64,000 nucleotides of DNA from Plasmodium coatneyi (lineage: Eukaryota > Apicomplexa > Aconoidasida > Haemosporida > Plasmodiidae), in contig NC_033569.1 of assembly GCF_001680005.1 (NCBI RefSeq), forward strand, positions 186,001-250,000, given 5' to 3'. Under the pieces are notes generated by a model. That model worked only from the letters and a program-made list of their open reading frames with translations, had not been told where the DNA came from and did not search any database. Each line of letters starts with the position of its first letter. Positions within the stretch are counted from its first letter, which is position 1. This document shows, piece after piece, positions 31,202 through 43,156 of the stretch. The translations under genes were made by a program, and so were the position numbers.

Positions 31202-34200
31202 ATGGAGGACATAGATCGCCTCCTCAACTATGAAGTATGCCTGTTGAATGAGTTCAGGGAAAATGACGTTGGGAGTAACTTTCCAAAGGTTAAACAATCC
31301 TACGAAGGGATACTCCTATCCATCTTGGAAGATGTGAAAAGGTACCAAGCGGACTTATGCAACAGCGTGAACGGTCAAAACGGAAGTGAAAGTATTCCAA
31401 CAGGTATAGAGGAACACCACTCCGTTGGTGAAGATGCTCATGAGGAAGTTATCGACTTACCTGAAGCACACACAAAAGGGTCAAGCAGAGGGGTTAGGAA
31501 GAGAAAACGCAATGCAAATGGGGAAGATGCGGTGAAAAAGGAGAGCCTAGGCGGCGACGAAAAAGACGATACAAGTGAAAAACGAGATGGTGCCATGAAG
31601 GAAAGTAACGAAGATGTTCGTGAGAACATCGATAATTGTGATGCCGCCAAGGGGAAGAAGAAGCAAAAGGACGCATCCCACCTCGGAAGGGACAGTCCAC
31701 CACCCCTCCCCGTGACAGTGAATGAATTTATAAAAGTGGACGAAGATTTTAAATTCCTAACAGCAGAAGACCTCCAATTTAAAATTCCCCTAAAGGAACA
31801 GTGTGACTTGAAAGGGTTATTCAACAACCTGGTCGACGAAATAAAGAGCAAAAATTACCTCAACGTGTATAGACAAATGTATGTAGAATCCTTTAGGAGA
31901 AATCAGGGGAAGATTCAAGACCACTCGATCCTCCTCACCAGTGGAGCTTACCATGGGGGAGACTTCACAAATCATAACCTCACACATCAGACGTCCGTTC
32001 CCACTAAAGAAGGCATTGTTCAGCTTGTAAATTTCTACGTCGAAAAGGTGAAGAGCAATTTGTGCCTTTTCTACTTCGACCTGTTTTTGTGCATCTTAAA
32101 GGGTGCCGTGGCGGTGGATTGTGCAGTCAATTTTATTGCTCACGATTTGGTGGATGTCCACCGGGAGAGCTTCGACAAATTATTGCAAGTGGTCACCATG
32201 GGGGATAACCAAAACGGAGAGATGAATACCCAGTCGGTGAAATGCGAGAAAAACGAACTACTCCAACAGAACTTCGCGGGACACGTGAAGGAACTCATCC
32301 TCAACGGCCTGCACTACCTGATCGAAATTCTCGAACAAATGAAAGAGCACAAATGCGGCAACTACGCCCAGTATAAGGATACCATTTCCAAGTGCCTCCT
32401 GTCACTAGAGGCCAAAAAGGTTATAACATACAAAGAAGCCACCACTTACATCGAGTGTAAAAATTTCGATAAGCTTACCATCTTCAACAAAGAACTATAC
32501 AAACTGGTTACAAAAATGAGAACCAAAAATATGTACAGCATATGGGTCTACAATTTGCTGAGGGAAAATGTGAATGGCTATTCAAAAATTATTTTCCTGT
32601 TGGAAAGTTTTTTTTCCACTCGAAGGGGAGGCTCCCCATCGGGTGATCCTTCTACTAATAAACAAACAGACAAGTTAGGAAAAAAAAAAATCATTTCGGA
32701 ACTTTCCTTAAAGTATAAACTAAGAGGCAGGAGGATGTTTAGCAAAACGAAGGAAGAGGGAAGGGGAAAAATTAACAAGCGGAATGGTCTAAAACTGAAG
32801 GGGAAGAATCCACATTGTGCAGACCATAGTGAGGGGCACTCCCCTGGTGACGTCTCACGCTCTACGCTGTGCACGCCTGAAGGGGAAGAGCCCCCCACTC
32901 AAGGTGAACCAACAACACATTGTGAACAGCTCATTCATGGGGAACTACCACCCTGTGAGGAACCCACCGTCTGTCCCAAGTTGAAGAAGGACACCCCCCA
33001 GAGGAACCATACCTTGAGGGAAAGCACAAAAAGGTCATGGAAGAGACACCTGAACTGCTACTACTGTACAGACCTGATCAAATTAAAGAATAAAATTTTT
33101 ACCATTGCGGGGCTTCACAACTTGTGCCCACGCAGGGTACTCTCCATTCTCCTCTTCTTCTATGAGCAGTATGTAGACAGCCCCAAGCAGCTCCTTCCTC
33201 TGTTTTTCCTATACACAAAGGAAACAATCACAGATATTATTCTTCTTGAGTTAAAAATAAAAAATAATTACATCAAAGAGGAGGAACAGAAAGAATTACA
33301 AAAATTAAAACACCTCCATAGAGGGGAAGAAGACATGGGAAGAAGCAATCCCGACTCGAGCAAATTCCTAGATCATTTTTTTTTGAGGAAAAAAAATTTC
33401 TTCACGCCAAACTATTTCAAAATGTGCTCTATTCTAATTTTAAATGACCTACTCAATTTTAACACCTTTTACGAGAATATCCTCCCAAATGATGAGCTGC
33501 TGAAAATTGCATATGAAGAGCTCTATAGAAAGCTCTGTGCAGATTATGAGAAATCCACTTCCGATCGGTTGACCCCGTTCTTTTTCCCTTACCTCCCCAT
33601 GGATATAAGCGAACTACACGTTCTCTACAATAAAGTGCGTAAGTACAGTCAGAAGAGCAAAACTCTAGATCGGTCTTCTACCCGACATGGTAGCCCCACG
33701 GATCATAGCTACAGTAATAGCTCCGGAAATAACAACCAACCGTCTGGTGGTTCTATGCATAAGGGCAATTCCTACTCAAATGAGAACATCGGGGAGGGTG
33801 CCACTTCTCACGGTGGGAGCAACGGTAGGTCTAACAGCATAACAGACGGAACGACCCTCAAAGGGGGGAAAAACTCCAAAGGGGTAAGCTCATCAAACGC
33901 AACCAACACGCTTACCACGCCTGACGCATCCAGGAGTAATCTGTGCAAAATCTTCGAAGAAGGGAAACCAGAATATATGCACGACCGTATAGTGCACTAC
34001 CTTCTGAATCACAAAAGTGTCGACATAAAAAAAAAAAACGAACAAATTGCGGATCTTCATAACAAGGACCCAATTGAGTTCTTCATTTTTGACATGATCC
34101 ACAACAAATCCAATGGGGGAGAAAATTTCGTAAAAAATTACATCGACAGGGAAATACAACTGAGGAACGAAATGGCAAACTCGAAACATTTGTGTCATAC

Positions 34201-37200
34201 CAATTCGTATGACTACCTCTTCCTCCAGGATGATAATTATTTCTTCCTCCTAGGTCGACTTTTTTTCATTAAAAATCCCAAGTTTTTATTTCTCTCCTCT
34301 TTGATTAATTTAAATGCTTGGAGCTATGTCGTCACGTTACTGGAGCATATGGCTAGCTACCAGTGCAACCCCTTCCTCAACTACTACGTCAGTTTGTCTA
34401 TGTCACGGATCATAGGACATTCCATAACTTCATTCGAGAGGGCATATCTGAAGAGGGATGCTTCTAGGGAAGCACAAGCAACAAGTGCATCGAATCAGAA
34501 GTCGGGACAAGTGCCCTATATGCGAAAGAAGAACAACGTAAATGGGGAAGAAGATACCTTCACTCGGGACGACACACCTCACAAGGAGGGTGCTACTGAA
34601 CAGAATGGAGACACCGATGGACCCTGCTTCTTCTGCAAAATTCATCTCGACACAAATAGGCTTTACAGCTACCAGTGCATCAAAGTGCTAAATCGAAACA
34701 AGGAACACTTACAAAACCTGTTCAGGGATGAGAAAAAAATACAGAAGAAGAAAAAAAAAATGAAGCAAATTCTAAGAAGCTTTATTTACAGTGTGAGGGA
34801 CACCCCAGGGGGAAGGAATGCCAAGAGTGACAAGACCAGTTGTGATAGTCACTCCCTTTACGGGAAAGCAAATGGAACTGCGAAGAAGGAAAAGAATTCT
34901 AATCAGTCACATCGCTCCTCGACCTTGGTGCGCTCCATGAGGAAGCATCTTCTGCTCTGCTCGACCGCCCCGCCGTCTGAGGAATCATCCGAGGCGGAAT
35001 CAGTTGACTTTTCCCCAAATGGGAAGAACGAAGGAGGAGCGGAGGACAGCCACGCATTGCTCCCGGAGGAGGTAACATCTGTTAAAATGGAACCGATGAG
35101 CAGTGCAGACCCAGTCACCAATCTGGACAACTTCCTGAACTTCTTCTCGTCCAACCGAGCCAACAATTACATGAAGAAAATAAAAAGCGTCGACGATTTT
35201 TTCAATAGGACATTGCAGTATGTGAAGTACTTGGGCTATTTTGGGTACCTTTACAAGTCTCTGGTGAGGAGACTGCTTTTGATAGTGAAGGCCTATGTGA
35301 GGAGGAAGGTCAACCGGGGGGAAGAGCTGCATAGCAACTTTGACAAGCTATTCATCCGTTTTTTTTTCTTGTGCCCAATAAATGAGGACGACGAAGGAGG
35401 GGGCATCGGGAACAAGGACGAAAATGGGGCGGATGGTTCCCACCTGAATGAGGACATATGGAACGTGCTGAGACTCATCCCCGTGTCGAGGCGCTACAAG
35501 TTGTACGCCAAATTTTACAGCAAGGTGAAGAAGTACCAGAAGGTCCTTTCAAAACTGGCGGTGGATACGCAGACAGACAAGGATGACGCCAATGCAGGGG
35601 GTAATACCACACCTGGCCCCCTCCTTCCAAACGGTAAGGCGGCCATTGTCCTCTCCAGTATAAACTTCGAGCTAGCCAAAAATAAACTGAGAAAAATTAT
35701 CAAAAGGATAACGTCGGATATACTGAAGGATAGGTACAGCACCAAAGTGCAAAACATCCTGATGCAGCTAACAGGGGTGATCAATAGAAACCCCTTCGTC
35801 TCGTCAGACGTCATTCTACAACAGTGTGAACTCTTCGATAACAATATGATCATAACCCTGTCCGAGTCGATTAAGGACATACACAGTTTTTCGAGTGACA
35901 TATTTCTTTTTAAAATTGTGGAGAGACAACAGCTGCTAAATGTGAGCAACTACCAATTAAGCAAACAGTACAGCATGAACAGCTCAGATTTGTTCGACGA
36001 CTCTCTTTTCAAACCGAAGAAGCTGATCAACCTTTCGCTAGTCAGTGCCAAGTTTTTGTCCAAGCACCCCTTTGTGGATTTCTACCCTCTTATCATCTCC
36101 ATCGTGAAGAGGTTATTTTCGGAGCTGCACGTATCGGAACAGCTCTTCCTTAGAAATAGGAGAGAAGCACATGTAAAGGGTGAACCAAACGAAGGGGAAG
36201 AACCATCCCAATATAGTGACGAATTTAAAGTAAGCATTCTAAACGCCATGAATGTAAAATACCCGGACGTTATGAGTGGATACATTTTCGACATAGACTA
36301 CCTACAGAAGCTGATCGAGATCTACGGAGGGACAAGTGCATCGATAGACGTACAAGAGCTGAATGAAGACCAACTGAATGCTCAGTGTGGGCTCAAGCTA
36401 CTAAAAAAAGAAATTATGATCCTGGAAGAAAACTTCAATTATAATATGAACAACGTAGAGTATGAAAATTTAGAAAAAGCTGAGATGGATGATGAGAAGC
36501 TACAAAGACACTGTATTGAAAATGCCACGAAAAATCTCTCCAACCCTAATGTGGTTTACCTCTTTCTATGTACCTTGTCCAAATTGAAATACGAATACCT
36601 ATTCGATAGTAACACCAATAACTTAAGAAACCTCTCCTCCCTGATCGATAAGGTGGATGCAGTTCTCCTTCAGTTTATCAATTTTCTGCAAACCAACACG
36701 GAACCCTACCTCTATTTGACCTACATCCCCAGCATCACTTTAATTTTTTCCTACTTTAACATTTCGCAGTCATTCCATATAATTAGATTTGCCTTTCCCT
36801 TCTTCGATGATAAGGGAGCAGCAAAAAGACAACGCAGGTCATCTTCCCCATTACAGCGTGGAAAAGATGCTCCCCCTAATGTGGGTGATCCCGCTAATAC
36901 AAACGACCACGCTAGTATAAATGATCCGGATAACTGCAAGTCTACCGAGGGGAAGCGTCACCCCCCCTCGTATGACGATCCCACTTTCCACCACTCCAAC
37001 GAGGAAAAGTGGAAGCAAACCATTATGCCTATAGTCCACAGATACCTAAGCATAGAAAACCTCAACGGAATTAACATCGACTTTTATCTGACCTACTGGA
37101 GACTAAGTATTACAGACATCTATGTACCCCACAAGCAATACCAGAAGGTTATTGAAAAGTATGACTCCTACATAAAGAAGCTAGAAAAACATCATGAGGA

Positions 37201-39711
37201 CAATAAAAAAAATGAAGACTACAAATGGATTAACAAAAAGCTGAGAAAACTCCGTTCCAGAAGAGGATCCATCAACACGGAATACCAGTATCATATTGCA
37301 CACACAGAAAAAATAAAAAAACATCTATCGCATGTAGTGGACCATTGGGTTAACCCACAAGAAATTGACCTCACCACGTTCACAGCTTTTGTCAAATGTC
37401 TCATCGCCCCGAGGATATTAAACAGTGAAAAGGATTCTCTCTTCTGTTCCAAGTTCATACTCTTACTACTAGACTTTAGAACACCTCTTTTCAATTTCTG
37501 CCTCCTCACCTACGTATGCATTAAAATGCTCATGCCAATTATAAATGCCTGCACGGAAAAAGAAGCCTTGAATATTGGACTGTTCTTCAATGAGTTGTTT
37601 TCCTACGTGTACCAGTTATGTCATGACCCAAAGCATTTTAAACTCGTGTCGGAAGAGAACCCATGTTTTAGCAGCACACTGAACTTCGAATCCAAAGTTA
37701 CGATAGAGCACTCCTGCATTATTGGGAAGGTTGCCAAATGGGAGAAGCTCCTCGTTTCTCTTCTCTTCGAAAATAACAACCATCAGAAGTCATGGATTAA
37801 CTCAAAATCGGTCGTCATCTTCCTATTTCGAGTTCTTCATTCTTTTCCCTACTCGAACAAAGTGAAGAATTCCATAAGGAAATACCTGCAGAACCTGCAC
37901 TCCTTTGCGCAGAACCGTGGGTGGAAGGACATCGCTATTTCGGTTAACAGTTTGAAGACCATCATGGAGAGGAACCGGTAAGTGATGCGCCATAGCCTAC
38001 TGGTGGGTACCCGCGTCGTCCAATAAACGTTCAAAAGCGTTAGTGACATCCAATGCACGTTCACCTCATCCAATGTGACCCCCTTATCCCCCCCTGCAGC
38101 AAAGCGGCGGAGAAGGAAAAAAAGGAAGAATCCGAGGCGAAGCCACAGGAAAGCAAAGCCAGCTCGTCCAAGGCAAACGGTAAGCACTTCCTCACTGCAC
38201 CATCAGCCGGTTCAGCTTGTTATGCATGTTTACTGCTTAGCATATATCCCCCACTCTTTGCACCCTATCCGTGCGTTCAACCTTCCACACACTCGCCTCT
38301 GCACTAATTTACTACCTCCACGCAGCGCCCGCGCCCAACCCGGATGGAAACGTTACCATGAACCCATTCAACACATCCAACCCAGTGCACATGAACTCGA
38401 ACACGAACTTCGTTCCCATAACGAAGAATATGTACAACACAAGTAAGGCCCAGATGGGGATTCTTAGTTTCGCACAACCCATCAGTTGTGCTATGAAGAG
38501 CTAGCTGAGCCGATTCGCTAGGTGCTTGAGTAGACGCAGTTGTAGAAACTTACCCGTCTGTACCGCTTCCTCCTGCGACTACACATAGAGTAGCTGTCAC
38601 ATCATTGCATGCAACCGTTTCACCACCCCCTACAGACATGTACCCCGTTTTGCAACACTCCATGAGCATGCCGCCCAAGCCCTACATGAAGGACAGCCCA
38701 TTTAACAACAAAATTCCTCCACCACAGGATCAGAATAAGTACTTCTTCCTAAAAAATAAATTTCCATTTTTCTAACAATTTTGTTGATTAACAACTTGCT
38801 ATGCATTAGGATGACGCACTTATGTTACCTGTATAGCCAGGCATCGTGCGTGCTGTAATCAGCCCTCAGTGTGATAAATTGTTCGTCACCTTTTTCGTGT
38901 GTACTTATGCGTTTGTGTGGAGAGCTGTGCGGTTGCCCCTGCGTGTGTACGCCTGTTCCTTAGCTTAGGGTTTGAAAGGAAAAAAATATATTTACGTGCT
39001 TGTGTGTGCAGAACGAACAAAAGCATTTTTAATATATATTTTTTTTTTTTTTTATTTGGTGTAATAAATTATGAACAAATTAAAACGATATTGGCGGAAT
39101 AATTAAAAGGAGAAAATGTTACAATAGACAACGTCGTGGTTATGTTCGAACGCGTACGCGCCTTATGGATGGGGGGAGTTAGGAATTGCACCGCGGCAAA
39201 TCAGGGGGTTCTGTTGCAACAAAGGCGCTTCGAACAGGGGTCAACCGTTACTAGCGCTCAGCACACGCATGAGTCCGTACGTACGTGCGTTCATACTTCC
39301 ACTCATTCGTACATGTGCACATATATGACCCCGTCTACACTTTCCTGCCCCCTCCGCAGCATTATGTCTCTGTCTTCAATTAACCCAAACACCATTAGCA
39401 TAAATAACGACATGAACAAACGAAGAGATATTTTCGGCGGCATGCAAGGTAATGCAAATTCCTATCCGTCTCCACATCCCTCCCCATTAGGTCATATGAA
39501 TGACAAAAATATGATGAACAAAAATATGAGAATGGACAATCGATCCATGCAGAATGAAGGTGTGAATTATACAATGCCGCAGAACTTTATGGGTATGCAT
39601 CCTTTCATCCCTCCACCTATGCATGACATGCCCCCAAATCAGATCTTCCCAAATGTGCATCATGGTCATATGAAAACGAACAGAAATTCGAACAGCTTCT
39701 CGCGCAGGTAG
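31202..39711 (+). CDS. THO2: THO complex subunit 2 (THO2/THOC2), five exons
   Basis: Scaffold subunit of the THO/TREX complex, which couples transcription to mRNA packaging and nuclear export. Exon 1 is 31202-37977. I add exons 38100-38179, 38326-38442, 38636-38738 and 39360-39711, whose phases (2, 1, 1, 2) all agree; the total is 2475 residues. Donors are GTAAGT, GTAAGC, GTAAGG and GTACTT, and all acceptors end in CAG. The diagnostic THO2 core is at about residues 1955-2115: FYLTYWRLSITDIYVP, a Lys-rich coiled coil, then HWVNPQEIDL, CLIAPRILNSEKDSLFCSKF and LDFRTPLFNF. Long Ser/Asn/Lys-rich insertions (for example residues 820-910) explain a size above the human protein. Exons 2-5 encode a Met/Asn/Pro-rich tail. 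The ATG at 31202 is the first in frame. The identity is firm; the last join (GTACTT donor) is the least sure, and a stop at 38773 is the alternative if that intron is retained. Confidence 0.9.
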
Positions 39712-39938
39712 GGGCCTCTTTATTCTCACACGAGGACCCATGTTAGGAGACCCATTTTATACATGTTTTCCTCTTGTACCATATGTTACTCACCCTTGAG
39801 CATAATTTGAAGCTGCATTTTAAGGCGCACTTTGTAAAACTGAGTGCAACGCGAACAGCGATTTTTCCTTAAACACGTGTGTGTTTTTTTCATTGGTATT
39901 TTTTTTTTTTTTTTTTTTAAACTTTTACCTGTCTTGTT

Positions 39939-39970
<32 letters not shown>

Positions 39971-42900
39971 CAGCCAAAATGGGAAAAAAGCCCAAATGAT
40001 AAAAAAAAATTAATGGGAAAAAAAGACCCTTTAAAATGGGAAAACCCCCCAAAAGCAAAGCGTAACTGTGACGAAAGTGCACTTTTAGCAATTTTCCTAG
40101 TTCGCAGTTCACTCCTCCCCACCATTTTGAAAAAAATCCACTCATGCAAAAGCCACATGAAGTTTGCGGAAACGGGGGGAAATCCTTTTGTACGAAGCGG
40201 GAAAGAATTAAGCGAGGTTAAGGTTAACCGGGGTTAATTAAGGCTCCTCCACATGCAAAACCGCGCAAAGGGACGAACGAAAAGGCCACACCCTCTCGCA
40301 CCCTCTTTGGCGGCCCCCCTTTCGCCCCATTTGATTAAAATAAAAAAATAAATACACCTTCCTCAAAAGGACATGTATAAACGGGGAACTCAGTGGACAA
40401 TTTGTTCACCACAAAAGGGGAGGTCTGTTAAAGCAACTTAGAGGTGCAAGGTAGGAGGCAAACGGCACGGCAGACCGCATGCCAAACGGCTACGCATCAC
40501 TTGCGCACTTTAGACGATTCGATCATTCACGGAACATGGCCTTTTCCCCAAACGCGCAGCATTTAGCAGATCGACGTGGCAGTTCATTCTGCACGAAGTG
40601 ATATGTGTATATTTGCACAACCTTATGCACGCGTTTGTTTGCAAAAGAAGCACATGCACCTACACCTGCTTTTTTGGGAGAAGCATCCCACTTTGCACAT
40701 CGAAAAAATAAATTTTTAAAAATAGCAATACAGTAAAATAATAATATATGAACCTCGCCCCCACGGACAAAATTGCTGTAGCGAAAGACGACCATTGGGG
40801 CAAGTCGTCTTACACGACATTTCGTGCACGAACTTTTTTAATTCTCTGCTTTGTTCTGCTTTATTTTTCATAACTTTGTGTTATTGCTCCCATCGATTCG
40901 ATAAAATTCTCCGAGACATATTGCACTGAGGAAAAGAACAAAAAGGGTTCCCCTTTTTCTGATTTTCTGTTTTTTTTTTTTTTTTTTCCCATTTCCCATA
41001 AACAAAATGTCGAAACAGCAACGTTTTGCTAAAATAAAAAAAAAAAAAAACAGAAAAACAGAAAAAGTTGCACTAAACAGATATGGCGCTCGTGACGAGC
41101 ACAGTGCCTTTTGTCAGGCCTGAAATTTAAAAATGGAAAAAGCATATATGGTTGCAACTGCTGCACTCATTTTCGAGTTGCCAAGTTAACCATATATATG
41201 CATACTAAGTGGGAAAGGGGGGGGAGCGATTTCTGCAAAATCGACGGGTTCTACTGGGGAACCCATCTGTACAGAAATATGCCGCACAGATGTATCCCTC
41301 GAATGTGTAACGCGAGTGCGTTGCGCGCATCTGTCACACGAGCTCATCGTTCGAACGGGCAAACTAATTTCCCGCTCGATCCCCCAACCCAATCTACTGC
41401 TCGACTTTCCAACAAAATCTGCTGCTCGACTCCCCAATCCAATCTACCACTTGACCCTCAACCCAATTTTCCATTTAAACGCATCGTGCAAAATGTTCAC
41501 CAAAATATTTTTGCACAATCTTTACAGCTCGTAAAAATATATCACCATGTTACATTTAAAAAAAAAAAAAAAATGAGAAAAAGGATGACGCAAGTTGCTA
41601 ACACCGAACTAGTAGAGTGAGTACCCGCTTGGCAGAATTTTCCTGCGTTCCTGCGGATGTGCAACCGGGGAATTGTGCAATCGTGCCGTAGTGAGAACGT
41701 GTATGTACTAATTCTCCTTCCGTGTGTAACTACGAAAACGTCACGCAAACTCGCCGGGGATGGCTTCCATTCCTGGCGCCTATTCGCATACGACCGTGTT
41801 ATACACGTCATGTGCATATGCCCAACTGTACACAGCAACAAGAAAACACGCACACTTGACATTCCCATTCATCAGCGTATATATTTTTTTCCTCTTCTCC
41901 GTTTTTTTTTTTCCTTTCTTTTTTCCTTTTTTTTGTCATGTGCAAAATGATGTTTCAAGGGGATGACCCCGTGATGGTGTAAAAAAAGTGTTGATGCACC
42001 TTTACAAAAGTGCGCATAGGCGCGTGCATGTTCAGCTGCACTTATGTAGGTTCCTACTAGCGGTGGGGATGCACCTTCCTGAGGACCGCACTAGATGCCC
42101 TCTTCCCTATCACATCAGCGTCATCATTTTAATACTTTACTTTGCTATGCTTGTTAATGAGACTTCTACGGTTGCATTTTTTTTTTTTTTTTCTAAAGCG
42201 AAATTTCGCTCTTGCATTACGCGACGGATCTTCCCTGCAACAGCGCCGCCAGGAGAGGGTAGGGAAGGAAGTGTGTGATATGTGCAGCAACACAGCTATA
42301 CAAAATAAGCCGAATAAACGGGACAAATTACTTAAGCTCCCTTTTGAGGCATCTCCTACCACTACGCACATTTGCGTGCCCCCCTCGCTCGCTTTCACCG
42401 CCTTTAGATCACCGGGTTATACCCTAATGAGAAAATGTACGCAGGACAGGAGAGCAAAAAAAGCTACTTCTGATGCGTAAATCTCAGTGTAAAAATATAC
42501 ACAAAAAAAAAAAAAAAAAAAAAAAATATTCCACCGAAAGGATGTTTAATTTTTCGCACACTTGTTATTTCAATGTGCCATGTTTTATTCATTTTTTTTT
42601 TCTTTCTTTTTTTTTGCACATGTTTGGTGTATGTAGAGTTTCGCGATCTTCCTACTAGCACACGTGCCATACAGGGTACCCTGTCCTCCAAGTTTCTCTC
42701 CCCGTATGAGAAGCTACATTCGTGTGCGTCCTTCCAGAGAAACCACTTCGGAAGACTGCCAATGAGAAGATAGATCCGACTAGCGGACTACCCCACAGGT
42801 GGATAGAGTCACAAACAGGTTGCCCCACCAATGCTGCTGCATGCACAACTAAGTAGCAAACATAAAAGTGGACAAGAAGTTTTCCGTTGTGGTGAATCCC

Positions 42901-43156
42901 CCCCCAACATTTGGACAGAGCTAAGCGAGAAAAAAAAAAAAAAAGACACTTAAATCGTCACTCACGTGTGCCCCCCCCCTACACACATACACACGCAAAT
43001 GTATGTTTAAACTATCAAGAACATCCGCCCGAACGGCCGTCCAGTTGACCCTTCTTCCAGTCCATTCGCTATTTGATTCACGTCCAAAAATTCCGACGTT
43101 TTCAACTTTTTTTCCGGTACCGCCATTTTTTCCGCTTACCCCACGGATGTCCGAAA
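39712..43156. other. 3.4-kb intergenic stretch, THO2 to zinc-ribbon gene
   Basis: No supported gene. It contains many homopolymer tracts (T at 39900-39918, A at 39942-39970, T at 40970-40988, A at 42501-42525) and a short CTGCTCGACT(T/C)CCCAA tandem repeat at 41390-41470. A forward frame at 41111-41620 ends in a poly-Lys run made by an A tract and has no family features. The region is long for two same-strand genes, so an unrecognised non-coding RNA is possible. Confidence 0.45.

Noticed and set aside
41111..41620. 169-codon plus-strand frame
   Set aside because: Low-information sequence with a short repeat and a poly-Lys run produced by an A tract; no splice-supported extension.
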